A stretch of DNA of 64,000 bases from Pseudarthrobacter sp. NamE2 (GCF_005796205.1 NZ_VAHN01000004.1:62001-126000), one strand, 5' to 3'. Shown: positions 43,414 through 51,006, counted from the first letter of the stretch. Translations and numbers: made by a program. The notes: generated by a model from the sequence alone, not told the origin.

Positions 43414-43433
43414 GAGCCGCGGGACAAGGAACC

Positions 43434-44759
43434 ATGAAGAAACTCAGCAGGACGAGCATCGCTGCCTACGGCGCCGGTGATGCGGCGAACAGCATGATCA
43501 TCAGCACCGCCAACATGTTCCTGCTGGTCTATTACACGGACGTGGCAGGGATCGGGGCGGCAGCGGCCGGGACACTGCTGGTGGCGGCTCGGGTCTTCAA
43601 CGCCTTCGCCGATGTTGCCGCCGGTCGCATCGTGGACCGGGTGGACGGCAGGCGCTGGGGCAAGTTCCGCCCGTTCCTGATGTTCGGGTTCATTCCGCTG
43701 CTGCTGAATGCGGCGGTGTTCCATGTGCCGGATGTGGAGCCGGGCCTGAAGCTGCTGTATGCCTACTGCACCTATGGCCTTGTGTGCCTTGCGTACAGCG
43801 TGGTCAACGTCCCCTACGGCTGCCTGGTGGGAGCCATGACCCAGGAGCCAAGGGAGCGGGCCCGGCTCGCCGGTGCCCGGACCATCGGCGGCCTCTCGGT
43901 CGGTGCAACCCTGGGCTTCGTGGTCGCACCGCTGTTGGGATCCGGCGGGAACATGCAGCAGATCTTTACCATCATGACCCTGGTCTTCGCGGTGGTGGGG
44001 TCCGGGCTCTACCTGTTTACCGGCGTCGCCTGCCGCGAGCAGATCGGCGGCAGCATTCCCAAAATCACCCTGCGCCAGAGCGCGGACGCGCTGAAGGTCA
44101 ACTCGCCGCTCGTGGTGCTCTGCGCCAGTTCGGTGCTGTTTGTGACGGGTGCCAGCGCCACTGGCGCCGCGCAGTTCTTCTACCTCCGCGACGTCCTCTC
44201 CCGCGTGGATCTTTTCCCCGTCATGGCGGCGACACAGGTGGCAATCACCCTCTTACTCGCCGTCGTGATGCCGCGCATTGTGGGGAGGTGGGGCAAGAAG
44301 GCCATCTATACGGCAGGCGGCTGTGCCGGGGGCGCCGGCGGGCTCATCGTCTTCCTTGCTCCGGCAGACGCGCCGTGGCTGGCCGTGGCCGGAATTGTCC
44401 TGGCGCAGCTGTCCTCCGCATCGGTGGGCATTGTCACCTGGGCGCTGATCGCGGACACCGTGGAGTACGGCGAATGGAAGACCGGCGTCCGGGTCCAGGG
44501 CATCAACTACGCGCTGCTGGCCGCAACGCGGAAGCTGGGTATGGGCTTCGGCGGGGGAGTGGTCGCCTTCTCCCTGGCCTGGGGCGGCTATTCGTCAGTG
44601 CTTTCGGAGCAGGCGGATCCTGCCCTGCTGGCCATCCGGGCCGCCGCCGGCCTGCTGCCCGCCGCGCTGGTGTTTGCCGGCGCCGGCATCATGTACTGGT
44701 ACCGCCTCACGGACGAGAAACATGCGGAGCTGGTGGCCGGACTCCAGGGATCCCGCTAG
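43434..44759 (+). CDS. GPH-family sugar:cation symporter (MelB/GusB-like)
   Basis: A 441-residue transporter with 12 membrane segments. The start 'IAAYGAGDAANSMIISTANMFLLVYYTDVAG' and loop 'GRIVDRVDGRRWGKFRPFLMFG' are hallmarks of the glycoside-pentoside-hexuronide symporters, with the Asp residues of the cation site in the first segments. 'WALIADTVEYGEWKTGVRVQGINYA' is the second signature. Family members import melibiose, glucuronides or short uronate and xylose oligomers. In this setting rhamnose, a rhamnoside or a uronate disaccharide is likely. AAGGAA precedes the ATG. Confidence 0.93.
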   Translation: MKKLSRTSIAAYGAGDAANSMIISTANMFLLVYYTDVAGIGAAAAGTLLVAARVFNAFADVAAGRIVDRVDGRRWGKFRPFLMFGFIPLLLNAAVFHVPDVEPGLKLLYAYCTYGLVCLAYSVVNVPYGCLVGAMTQEPRERARLAGARTIGGLSVGATLGFVVAPLLGSGGNMQQIFTIMTLVFAVVGSGLYLFTGVACREQIGGSIPKITLRQSADALKVNSPLVVLCASSVLFVTGASATGAAQFFYLRDVLSRVDLFPVMAATQVAITLLLAVVMPRIVGRWGKKAIYTAGGCAGGAGGLIVFLAPADAPWLAVAGIVLAQLSSASVGIVTWALIADTVEYGEWKTGVRVQGINYALLAATRKLGMGFGGGVVAFSLAWGGYSSVLSEQADPALLAIRAAAGLLPAALVFAGAGIMYWYRLTDEKHAELVAGLQGSR

Positions 44760-44778
44760 CAATATGGCGGACATAATT

Positions 44779-44806
44779 TTGCACCTCGGCGTGCCGGGGT
44801 TATGGT
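44779..44806 (+). promoter_or_regulatory. Promoter of the aro leader and DAHP synthase gene
   Basis: TTGCAC (44779-44784), a 16-base spacer and TATGGT (44801-44806) form a promoter whose expected start point is about 44812-44814. The leader ATG is at 44814, so the leader peptide is probably translated from a leaderless message. Confidence 0.6.
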
Positions 44807-44813
44807 CTTTTCC

Positions 44814-44873
44814 ATGACTAACCGTTGGTATGCGTATTTTTCGTTGGCTCTGGAGGGGCCCGCGTCTAACTGA
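44814..44873 (+). CDS. Aromatic-rich leader peptide of the DAHP synthase attenuator
   Basis: A 19-codon frame, MTNRWYAYFSLALEGPASN, has Trp, Tyr, Tyr and Phe within five codons. It lies between a promoter and an RNA hairpin set ahead of the DAHP synthase gene. The aromatic cluster would stall ribosomes when charged tRNAs for these amino acids are scarce, the usual logic of attenuation. No ribosome-binding site is seen, in line with leaderless translation. A leader-peptide attenuator in front of a DAHP synthase gene has been described in Corynebacterium glutamicum, which supports the reading. Confidence 0.8.
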   Translation: MTNRWYAYFSLALEGPASN

Positions 44874-44925
44874 CACGCATCCAACTACCTTCAGAGCCAA
44901 CAGGGGCAGGGATCATTCTCTGCCC
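44843..44925 (+). promoter_or_regulatory. Transcription attenuator: antiterminator/terminator hairpins before DAHP synthase
   Basis: GTTGGCTCTGGAGG (44843-44856), directly after the aromatic codons, pairs with CCTTCAGAGCCAAC (44888-44901) over 14 bases with one G-U pair. Next, GGGCAGGGA (44904-44912) pairs with TCTCTGCCC (44917-44925), with one G-U pair, as a terminator-like hairpin followed by TTCG rather than a T tract. A ribosome stalled on Trp/Tyr/Phe codons would cover or approach the first arm and alter folding. The exact switching scheme is inferred. Confidence 0.7.
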
Positions 44926-44989
44926 TTCGCCGTTTCTCCGGCGGGTTCTGAACCGGGCCCGCTTCCCATCTGGAACAGGACCCGAAACC

Positions 44990-46099
44990 ATGAGCACCGC
45001 AACAGCATCAGCAGCAAAATCCACCTCGAACCTGCGCGTCAGCGAATTCACCGCGCTGCCCTCCCCGTCCGACCTCATCGCGGAACTGCCGCTTGACGCA
45101 AAGGTGGCAGACGTCGTCGAACGCGGACGCGATGAAGTCCGCGCGGTCATGGACGGAGTGGACAACCGCCTCCTGGTCATCGTGGGTCCCTGCTCCATCC
45201 ACGATCCCAAGGCAGGGCTGGAATACGCCCGCCGGCTGGTCGGCCAGGCCGGGAAGCACAAGGAAGACCTGCTGGTGGTCATGCGGACCTACTTCGAGAA
45301 GCCCCGCACTACCGTTGGCTGGAAGGGCCTGATCAACGATCCCCGGCTGGACGGCAGCCACGACATGGTGACCGGCCTCCGGACCGCACGGCACTTCCTG
45401 CAGCAGGTCACCGCCCTTGGCCTGCCTGCCGCCACGGAATTCCTCGAACCCATCAGCCCGCAGTACATGGCAGACCTCATCTCCTGGGGAGCCATCGGCG
45501 CCCGCACTACGGAGAGCCAGATCCACCGGCAGCTGGCGTCCGGGCTGTCCATGCCCATCGGCTTCAAGAACGGGACCGACGGCGACCTGCAGGTGGCCAT
45601 CGACGCGTGCCGTGCTTCCGCGGCAGCCCAGGCGTTCCTGGGCATCGACGGCGACGGCCGCGCCGCCCTGGTAGCCACGGCCGGCAACCCGGACACCCAC
45701 GTCATCCTCCGCGGCGGACGCAAGGGACCCAACTACGGCCCTGCCGACGTCGAGGCTGCCTCCGCAAAGCTGGCAGGCAAGGGCCTTAACCCCCGCCTGA
45801 TCGTGGACGCCAGCCATGCCAACAGCGGCAAGAGCCACCACCGGCAGGCCGAGGTGGCTCTGGAGATCGGCGCCCAGCTCGAGGACGGCGGTTCCTCAGC
45901 CCAGGCGATTGCCGGCGTCATGCTGGAAAGCTTCCTGGTGGGCGGGGCCCAGAACCTGGACGTCGCCGACCACGCCGCCGGACGGGGCGATCTTGTGTAC
46001 GGCCAGAGCGTGACGGACGCCTGCATGGAATGGGATGTTACCGTCTCGGTACTGGACCAGCTGGCGGCGTCTGCCAGGAAGCGCCGGGCGGCGAAATAG
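44990..46099 (+). CDS. aroG: 3-deoxy-7-phosphoheptulonate (DAHP) synthase, class I
   Basis: A 369-residue type I-alpha DAHP synthase of normal length. It condenses erythrose-4-phosphate and phosphoenolpyruvate in the first shikimate step. Key segments are 'LLVIVGPCSIHDPKAGLEYA' (metal Cys), 'MRTYFEKPRTTVGWKGLINDP' (phosphoenolpyruvate-binding Arg/Lys), 'IGARTTESQIHRQLASGL', 'GFKNGTDGD' and 'DASHANSGK'. The E. coli-type N-terminal regulatory extension is present. The gene lies behind an aromatic-amino-acid attenuator, so expression is probably tuned to aromatic supply in addition to possible feedback inhibition. Confidence 0.96.
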   Translation: MSTATASAAKSTSNLRVSEFTALPSPSDLIAELPLDAKVADVVERGRDEVRAVMDGVDNRLLVIVGPCSIHDPKAGLEYARRLVGQAGKHKEDLLVVMRTYFEKPRTTVGWKGLINDPRLDGSHDMVTGLRTARHFLQQVTALGLPAATEFLEPISPQYMADLISWGAIGARTTESQIHRQLASGLSMPIGFKNGTDGDLQVAIDACRASAAAQAFLGIDGDGRAALVATAGNPDTHVILRGGRKGPNYGPADVEAASAKLAGKGLNPRLIVDASHANSGKSHHRQAEVALEIGAQLEDGGSSAQAIAGVMLESFLVGGAQNLDVADHAAGRGDLVYGQSVTDACMEWDVTVSVLDQLAASARKRRAAK

Positions 46100-46240
46100 G
46101 GGAGCGCACTACTTTCACTTCCGCCACAGGAACATCTAGAGTATCTAGGTAGGTGGTTGGTGGATGGCTCAGCATCGGAACACCGCATTGGCATGTACCT
46201 GGGGTCACTGTTGTCCATCCGTCAGCAAAGGAATAGGGAA

Positions 46241-46450
46241 ATGTCGGAACAGAACTTCTCCAACGCGAAGTTCCTAACCGTGGCTGAAGTAGCCCAGGTC
46301 ATGCGTGTCTCGAAGATGACGGTGTACCGCCTGGTCCACTCCGGGGATATGCCCGCAGTGCGCTTCGGCCGCTCCTACCGGGTTCCGGAGGCCGCTGTTG
46401 AGCAGTACCTGAAGGGCGCAGTGGTGGAGGGCCACACCGAAACCGCCTGA
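46241..46450 (+). CDS. bldC: BldC-like MerR/excisionase-type DNA-binding protein
   Basis: A 69-residue protein consisting of one winged helix-turn-helix: 'FLTVAEVAQVMRVSKMTVYRLVHSGDMPAVRFGRSYRVPEAAVEQYL'-like, given here as pieces 'LTVAEVAQVMRVSKMTVYRL' and 'RFGRSYRVPEAAVEQYL'. It closely resembles Streptomyces BldC, which binds DNA cooperatively and controls development; in non-sporulating Micrococcaceae its targets are unknown. The ATG at 46241 is preceded by AAAGGA and AGGGAA. The conserved neighbour downstream, the bS22 gene, is also seen near bldC homologues in related genomes as far as I recall. Confidence 0.9.
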   Translation: MSEQNFSNAKFLTVAEVAQVMRVSKMTVYRLVHSGDMPAVRFGRSYRVPEAAVEQYLKGAVVEGHTETA

Positions 46451-46631
46451 TCCGGTTCCGCTGCCATGGCCGGCGGGAAGCTCCTGCTGGTCAGAGCCCC
46501 TCCCCGGAGGCGGTACCCTGTTAAGGAACGTTTTACGCCATTGTAAGAATCTGTCAGTTGTTCAGTTCGTAGCTTCGTCCACGGACGAATTCCAGCAGAC
46601 AGGTACTGCATCTAGTTTGTAAGGAACTTTC

Positions 46632-46730
46632 GTGGGTTCAGTTATCAAGAAGCGTCGCAAGCGTATGGCCAAGAAGAAGCACCGCAAGCTGCTTCGCAAG
46701 ACCCGTCACCAGCGCCGCAACAAGAAGTAG
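46632..46730 (+). CDS. 30S ribosomal protein bS22 (AURKAIP1/COX24-domain)
   Basis: A 32-residue, extremely basic protein, beginning MGSVIKKRRKRMAKKKHRK and ending RRNKK. It starts at GTG 46632 with AAGGAA upstream. This is the tiny actinobacterial ribosomal protein bS22 first seen in mycobacterial ribosome structures, which belongs to the AURKAIP1/COX24 family. The gene stands alone with a promoter region of about 180 bases upstream and a strong terminator downstream, as expected for a highly expressed short message. Confidence 0.93.
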   Translation: MGSVIKKRRKRMAKKKHRKLLRKTRHQRRNKK

Positions 46731-46750
46731 AACTACTTCGCAGAGCGTGG

Positions 46751-46786
46751 AAAAGCCCGTCGCCTTCCGAGGCGGCGGGCTTTTTT
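46751..46786 (+). terminator. Rho-independent terminator after bS22
   Basis: AAAAGCCCGTCGCC pairs with GGCGGCGGGCTTTT around TTCCGA, with one G-U pair, and is followed by a T run. It is the most canonical intrinsic terminator in the window. Confidence 0.92.
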
Positions 46787-46804
46787 GTGTTTCCCGCCCA
46801 ACTG

Positions 46805-46854
46805 GGTAGCAGTAAGTGTCGTTATGGGCGCTCAAAACGACATCTGCTGCTACC
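46805..46854. repeat. Long imperfect palindrome between bS22 and the HAD gene
   Basis: GGTAGCAG-N4-TGTCGTT (46805-46823) and AACGACA-N4-CTGCTACC (46836-46854) form 19-base inverted arms with only the inner four bases unpaired. The right arm touches the stop codon of the minus-strand HAD gene. It looks like a palindromic repeat element or a terminator for that gene. Confidence 0.65.
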
Positions 46855-47672
46855 TAGATTCGCGGGCCGCGGATCCGGGCGAAGCCCTTCCAGAGACCGT
46901 AGACGGCACCGCCCGCGGTGGCTGCCTTCAGCCCGAACGTTGCCGCCCGCCGGCCTGCCCGGAAGTCGTACACCGGCCAGTTGTGGTCGCGGGAGTGGCG
47001 GCGCAGCCGGGCGTCCGGGTTGATGGCCACCGGATGGCCCACCAGGGACAGGAGCGGGATGTCGTTGTAGGAATCGCTGTAGGCCCAGCACCGCTTCAGG
47101 TCCAGGCCCTCCTGCTCGGCGATGCCCTGGACTGCCACGGCCTTGGCGGAGCCGTGCAGGATGTCGCCCACCAGCCGGCCGGTGTATATGCCCTCGGAAA
47201 TTTCGCCCACCGTCCCCAGCGCTCCGGTAAGCCCCAGCCGGGTGGAGATCACCGTGGCCACCTCGATGGGCGTCGCCGTCACCAGCCACACGCGCCGGCC
47301 CACCCGCAGATGCTGCTTGGCCAGGGCCTTGGCGCCGGGCCAGATCCGCGAGGCGATCATCTCGTCATACACTTCTTCGCCCAGGGCCTTGATGTCATCC
47401 ACCAGGATGCCCGCGGCGAGGGTCAGGGCGGAGTCGCGGATAGCATGGACGTCGGAAAGGTTCTCGCCCCGCGCCAGGAACTTGAACTGCTTCCAGGCGA
47501 AGCTGGCCGCCTGGGCGATGGTGAAGGCGCCGCGCTGGTGCATCTTGCGGGCCACGTGGAAAAGGCTGGCACCGCGCATGAGGGTGTTGTCCACGTCGAA
47601 GAAGGCAGCCTCGGCAGGTTGCGGCGCAGCAACCGGCTTGGTGACAACTGCGACGTACTTCTCCTCGGGCAT
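46854..47672 (-). CDS. HAD-superfamily hydrolase, subfamily IB (SerB/GPAT-like)
   Basis: A 272-residue phosphatase-like protein. Motif I is 'AFFDVDNTLMRGAS' with the nucleophile Asp; motif II Thr is in 'VWLVTATPIEV'; motif III Lys is in 'GSAKAVAV'; motif IV is 'AYSDSYNDIPLL'. These define the HAD-IB group with phosphoserine phosphatases and CicA-type proteins. A helical cap follows motif I. A hydrophobic or amphipathic C-terminal end with 'GLKAATAGGAVYGLWKGFARI' may touch the membrane. ATG 47672 is chosen over an upstream TTG. The substrate is not predictable. Confidence 0.88.
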   Translation of the reverse strand: MPEEKYVAVVTKPVAAPQPAEAAFFDVDNTLMRGASLFHVARKMHQRGAFTIAQAASFAWKQFKFLARGENLSDVHAIRDSALTLAAGILVDDIKALGEEVYDEMIASRIWPGAKALAKQHLRVGRRVWLVTATPIEVATVISTRLGLTGALGTVGEISEGIYTGRLVGDILHGSAKAVAVQGIAEQEGLDLKRCWAYSDSYNDIPLLSLVGHPVAINPDARLRRHSRDHNWPVYDFRAGRRAATFGLKAATAGGAVYGLWKGFARIRGPRI

Positions 47673-47748
47673 GGACTCGAGTCTAGTCAATGCGCCCGCC
47701 GTAAGCCGTCGGCGTGCCCGGCACCCCGAACGGGGCTACGGTTAACCC

Positions 47749-48003
47749 ATGGCCACACCCCGCGTCGTCCTTCTCACCAAAGCGAACTGCCACCTTTGCG
47801 GGGAGGCGCGCGACGCCGTCGCCCGGGTTACTGCCGCACTCGGCCTTGAGTGGGTGGAGGAGTCGGTGGACAACCAGCCTGAACTTCGTGAGCGCTACGC
47901 CGAAGAAATCCCGGTGGTGCTGGTGGACGGGGTGCAACGGGATTTTTGGAAGATCGACGAAACCCGGCTGGCGCGCGTCCTCCAGCGGGCGATGGCCCAG
48001 TAG
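47749..48003 (+). CDS. Glutaredoxin-like (DUF836) thiol-disulfide protein
   Basis: An 84-residue thioredoxin-fold protein with the redox pair CxxC in 'LLTKANCHLCGEARDAV', the cis-Pro in 'EEIPVVLVDG' and a short C-terminal helix. It belongs to the glutaredoxin-like DUF836 group common in actinobacteria. It is divergent from the HAD gene with 76 bases between and is followed closely by the Rex gene, a redox regulator, which hints at a shared redox theme but not at a fixed partnership. Confidence 0.9.
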   Translation: MATPRVVLLTKANCHLCGEARDAVARVTAALGLEWVEESVDNQPELRERYAEEIPVVLVDGVQRDFWKIDETRLARVLQRAMAQ

Positions 48004-48098
48004 CCCGGGTTGCGGTTTGTTGTTGATGGCACCTGCTTTGTTGGCACCGGCGGCAGGGATCTAGAGTGGAGTCACAACGCGACTCAAGGGAGGGGCTG

Positions 48099-48803
48099 GT
48101 GACTTCGCTGGACTCAACTCCCCAGGCTGTCCCGGACCTGCCGGACGCCGCGGGCACCCCGGCCAAACAGATCCCGCCCGCAGCGGTGGCCCGCCTGACG
48201 CTCTATCTCCGCGCCCTGAACACCCTGCTGGCCGACGGCGTGGAGCGTGTTTCCTCCGAATCCCTCGCGGAAGCCTCAGGCGTCAGCTCCTCCACGCTGC
48301 GCAAGGACCTTTCCCACGTGGGTTCCTACGGCACACGGGGCGTGGGCTACGAGGTGCAGTACCTGAGCCGGCATATCGCCGCTGCGCTGGGCCTGACGCA
48401 TGACTGGAAAGTGGCGATTGTCGGTGCCGGCAACCTGGGCAAGGCCCTGGCCCGGTACGGCGGATTCGAGTCCCGCGGGTTCGACGTCGTGGCCATCTTC
48501 GACGCCGACCAGATGGTGGTGGGCAATGAGGTGGGCTGGCTGCGGGTCAGCGACGTGGCGGACCTTGAAACAGTCCTGCACCGCACCGGGGCCAACATGG
48601 TGGTCCTGGCGCTGCCCGCAGCGGTGGCCCAGGAGGTCTGCGACCGCGTGGTGGCGGCCGGCGTCCACAGCGTGCTCAGCTTCGCCCCCGTGATGCTCCA
48701 GGTCCCGGAAGGGGTCAACCTCCGCAAGGTGGACATGGCTACCGAACTCCAGATCCTGGCTTACCACGCACAGCGGGCGCAGGCCCCGGGACAGACTGCC
48801 TAA
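48099..48803 (+). CDS. rex: Redox-sensing transcriptional repressor Rex
   Basis: A 234-residue Rex protein. The winged helix is 'RLTLYLRALNTLL...' in its first part and contains 'SSESLAEASGVSSSTLRKDL' and 'SHVGSYGTRGVGYEV'. The Rossmann domain begins 'KVAIVGAGNLGKALARYGGF', where NADH binds, and the domain-swapped C-terminal helix is at the end. Rex represses fermentative and respiratory genes until the NADH/NAD ratio rises. GTG 48099 is preferred because AAGGGAGG lies just before it; the frame also has an earlier GTG at 48066 without a ribosome-binding site. Confidence 0.94.
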   Translation: MTSLDSTPQAVPDLPDAAGTPAKQIPPAAVARLTLYLRALNTLLADGVERVSSESLAEASGVSSSTLRKDLSHVGSYGTRGVGYEVQYLSRHIAAALGLTHDWKVAIVGAGNLGKALARYGGFESRGFDVVAIFDADQMVVGNEVGWLRVSDVADLETVLHRTGANMVVLALPAAVAQEVCDRVVAAGVHSVLSFAPVMLQVPEGVNLRKVDMATELQILAYHAQRAQAPGQTA

Positions 48804-48856
48804 CGTTCAGGCAGTTCCCCGGAGGCCTGCGCCCGCAGGAGTGGGAAGGCTTGCGC

Positions 48857-49696
48857 CTACCGGCCGTAAGGGTTTCCCAAGCCGCCGCCGTAAGGGTTGG
48901 CGAACGGCTGCTGCTTGCGGAAGTAGGGAGCCGCGGCCGGGAGGTAGAGCAGCACGATGGCGGCGATCCCCAGGAGCGTGCCCAGGGTTCCGATGGTGGG
49001 CGGGCCGAACAGGCCGAAGACGGACAGGGCAGCGAACACCGTGCCCAGGATGCGCGCCCAGTTCTTGCCCTTGCGCACGAAGAAGGCCACCAGCAGGTAC
49101 AGGCCGGCGCCCAGGATGGCGAAAACCACCAGTGTGCCGACAATAACGCCCTTGATGTCCTCGTACGTGACACCGGTTGCGCCGCTGGCCTCCATCTGGT
49201 CCTCGAAGGTCTGGCGGAAGATCGGATCATCCAGCTGGCCCAGGCCCGTCAGCAGGGAAGCAACGAAAAGCACGGCGGACGCGATCAGCAGCCAGAAGGA
49301 GATGTTCACCAGCTGCGGGACGCCGTTGGCACCCGAGGGCTGCGGCTGGTAGGAGGGATACTGGGCATACGGTGACTGGCCGTAGGAAGACTGGCCAAAA
49401 GGCTGCTGCCCGTAGCTGGGAGCCTGGGGCGGGTTCTGTCCGTACTGCGAGCCGAACTGCGGCGGGTTCTGCCCCTGCTGGCCATACTGCGGGGCCGACG
49501 GCGGCTGCGCACCATACTGCGGCGGGTTCTGCCCGTACTGCGGCTGGTTCTGCCCGTACTGCGGCTGGTTCTGCCCGTACTGGGGAGCGTTCTGGCCGTA
49601 GCGGGGTGCACCGGATTCGCTGGCAGAGCTGCCGGACTGCGAGCTTCCGGAGTCCGGATCATTGGGGACGGGAGGCGGGACTGGAGGAGTACTCAT
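48857..49696 (-). CDS. Membrane protein with Tyr/Gln/Pro-rich repeat N terminus
   Basis: A 279-residue protein. Residues about 30-115 are a low-complexity region of repeats such as PQYGQNQPQYGQN and GQNPPQYG, likely disordered and cytoplasmic. Three to four hydrophobic segments follow: 'ISFWLLIASAVLFVASLLTG', 'GVIVGTLVVFAILGAGLYLLVAFFV', and 'LGTVFAALSVFGLFG' with 'LGTLLGIAAIVLLYLPAA'. 'RKGKNWARIL' is shared in kind with the next protein (49806-50273). Related actinobacterial proteins are annotated only as hypothetical membrane proteins. The two genes are on the same strand and 109 bases apart, in which I see nothing clear. Confidence 0.8.
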   Translation of the reverse strand: MSTPPVPPPVPNDPDSGSSQSGSSASESGAPRYGQNAPQYGQNQPQYGQNQPQYGQNPPQYGAQPPSAPQYGQQGQNPPQFGSQYGQNPPQAPSYGQQPFGQSSYGQSPYAQYPSYQPQPSGANGVPQLVNISFWLLIASAVLFVASLLTGLGQLDDPIFRQTFEDQMEASGATGVTYEDIKGVIVGTLVVFAILGAGLYLLVAFFVRKGKNWARILGTVFAALSVFGLFGPPTIGTLGTLLGIAAIVLLYLPAAAPYFRKQQPFANPYGGGLGNPYGR

Positions 49697-49805
49697 GAGC
49701 GGTCCTTACACATGTCGGATTCCAGGGAGGCTGCCGGGAGCCTTTCCTGTGCCTGCCCCCAGCATGGCTTAAGTCCACCGTACCCCCGGGCGGGTGCCTT
49801 GTGGG

Positions 49806-50273
49806 TCATTCCGGCGAGGTATTCCGTCCGGCGTCTGCGGCGAACCATGCCTGCGCTTTGGGCAGCCACATCAGCACTGTTGCGGCCAGGCTGACCAGGA
49901 AGGCCACCCAGTTTCCCGTCCCCTGGCCGAGGCCCGCCACCGAGTTGGCGCCAGCCAGGACCAGGGTCACCGCGGCGAGTGCCGTAAGCGCCAGCCTGGC
50001 CCACTTCCTGCCCGCCTTCATCTTGACGGCAAGGACCATCTGCGCGGCGCCCACCGCGGCAGCCAGCAGCATCAGGACAACCACGCCGGCCGCTGCCGCC
50101 GGTGCCGCGGCAAACAGCACCAGGGACCCCAGCGCTCCAAGCATTCCGCCCAGCACGCCGAACAGGCCGCCCGCAAACCAGATCCAGAATGAAACTTTCA
50201 CCTCGGTGGGCCGGCCCGCCACGGAAAACAGCGTGCCCGGGAGGCCCTGCCGGGGGCCGGAAGAGTTGCTCAT
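49806..50273 (-). CDS. Small integral membrane protein
   Basis: A 155-residue protein with four hydrophobic segments, the first at 'FWIWFAGGLFGVLGGMLGALGSLVLF'. 'KMKAGRKWARLALTALAAVTLV' resembles 'RKGKNWARILGTVFAALSVF' of the neighbouring protein, so the two probably share the same four-segment domain; this one lacks the Tyr/Gln repeats. ATG 50273 is used; a GTG nine bases upstream is possible. Function unknown. Confidence 0.75.
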   Translation of the reverse strand: MSNSSGPRQGLPGTLFSVAGRPTEVKVSFWIWFAGGLFGVLGGMLGALGSLVLFAAAPAAAAGVVVLMLLAAAVGAAQMVLAVKMKAGRKWARLALTALAAVTLVLAGANSVAGLGQGTGNWVAFLVSLAATVLMWLPKAQAWFAADAGRNTSPE

Positions 50274-50315
50274 GCCGTTCACTGTAGTGCCGTCGTCGTG
50301 CCTTTAAAGGCGGAA

Positions 50316-50351
50316 ACCCCGGCACCGCGCTGGAGAAGCCGGTGCCGGGGT
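50316..50351 (-). terminator. Hairpin terminator after the YceI gene
   Basis: ACCCCGGCACC (50316-50326) pairs with GGTGCCGGGGT (50341-50351), and a further G-C pair closes the loop. It is 24 bases past the stop codon of the minus-strand YceI gene. Confidence 0.75.
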
Positions 50352-50374
50352 GGCGCTTTAGGGGAGTTGGCTGC

Positions 50375-50923
50375 TTACGCTGCGGGAGCGATGAAGGCCA
50401 GTTCCAGGTTGATGGCCACCTTGTCGCTGACCAGGACGCCGCCGGTCTCGAGGACAGCGTTCCAGGTGAGGCCGAAGTCCTTGCGGCTGATGGTGGTCTC
50501 GGCGGAGACGCCGGCGCGGGTGTTGCCAAAGGGGTCAACGGCCACGCCGTTGAACTCGGTTTCGAGGGCGACCGGGCGGGTGACGCCCTTGATGGTAAGG
50601 TCGCCGGTCAGCTCGTAGCTGTTGCCCTTGGCCACCAGTCCGTTGCTGACAAAGGAGATCTCGGGGAACTTCTCGACGTCGAAGAAGTCCTCGCCCTTGA
50701 CGTGGCCGTCGCGGTTGGCGTCCCCGGAGTCGAAGCTGGCGGTGTTGATGGTGGCCGCGATCCTGGAATCGGTCACGTTCTCGGCCAGCTCAAGGGTGGC
50801 GGTGGCCTCGGTGAACTGCCCGCGGACCTTGCTGATGCCCGCGTGCCGGACAGTGAAGCTGATCTCGCTGTGGGAGTTGTCCAGGGTCCAGGTGCCGGTG
50901 GTGATGTCTGCGGGAAGTGCCAT
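50375..50923 (-). CDS. YceI-family lipid-binding-like protein
   Basis: A 182-residue protein with the YceI lipocalin-like fold: 'GTWTLDNSHSEISFTVRHAGISKVRGQF', 'SFDSGDANRDGHVKGEDFFDVEKFPEISF' and 'LTIKGVTRPV' are signature segments. Family members bind polyisoprenoid or other amphiphilic chains. It has no signal peptide, unlike E. coli YceI, so it should be cytoplasmic, as is common in actinobacteria. The ATG follows AAGGAG closely. Its upstream region carries a palindrome that may bind a MarR-type regulator. Confidence 0.9.
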   Translation of the reverse strand: MALPADITTGTWTLDNSHSEISFTVRHAGISKVRGQFTEATATLELAENVTDSRIAATINTASFDSGDANRDGHVKGEDFFDVEKFPEISFVSNGLVAKGNSYELTGDLTIKGVTRPVALETEFNGVAVDPFGNTRAGVSAETTISRKDFGLTWNAVLETGGVLVSDKVAINLELAFIAPAA

Positions 50924-51006
50924 GGTGATGCTCCTTATAGTGGTGTTCCTGATGGTCCTGCTGTTGAACCTTCATCTGTTGAAGCCTCAACTATCTTGCT
51001 GCATCC

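Noticed and set aside
44843..44925. Possible metabolite riboswitch before DAHP synthase
   Set aside because: The short aromatic-rich peptide frame and mutually placed hairpins are better explained by ribosome-mediated attenuation, and no known riboswitch core is visible.
49460..49620. Regularly spaced short repeats suggestive of a CRISPR array
   Set aside because: The repeats encode PQYGQNQ-type units in phase with the membrane-protein gene and there are no unique spacers of constant length.
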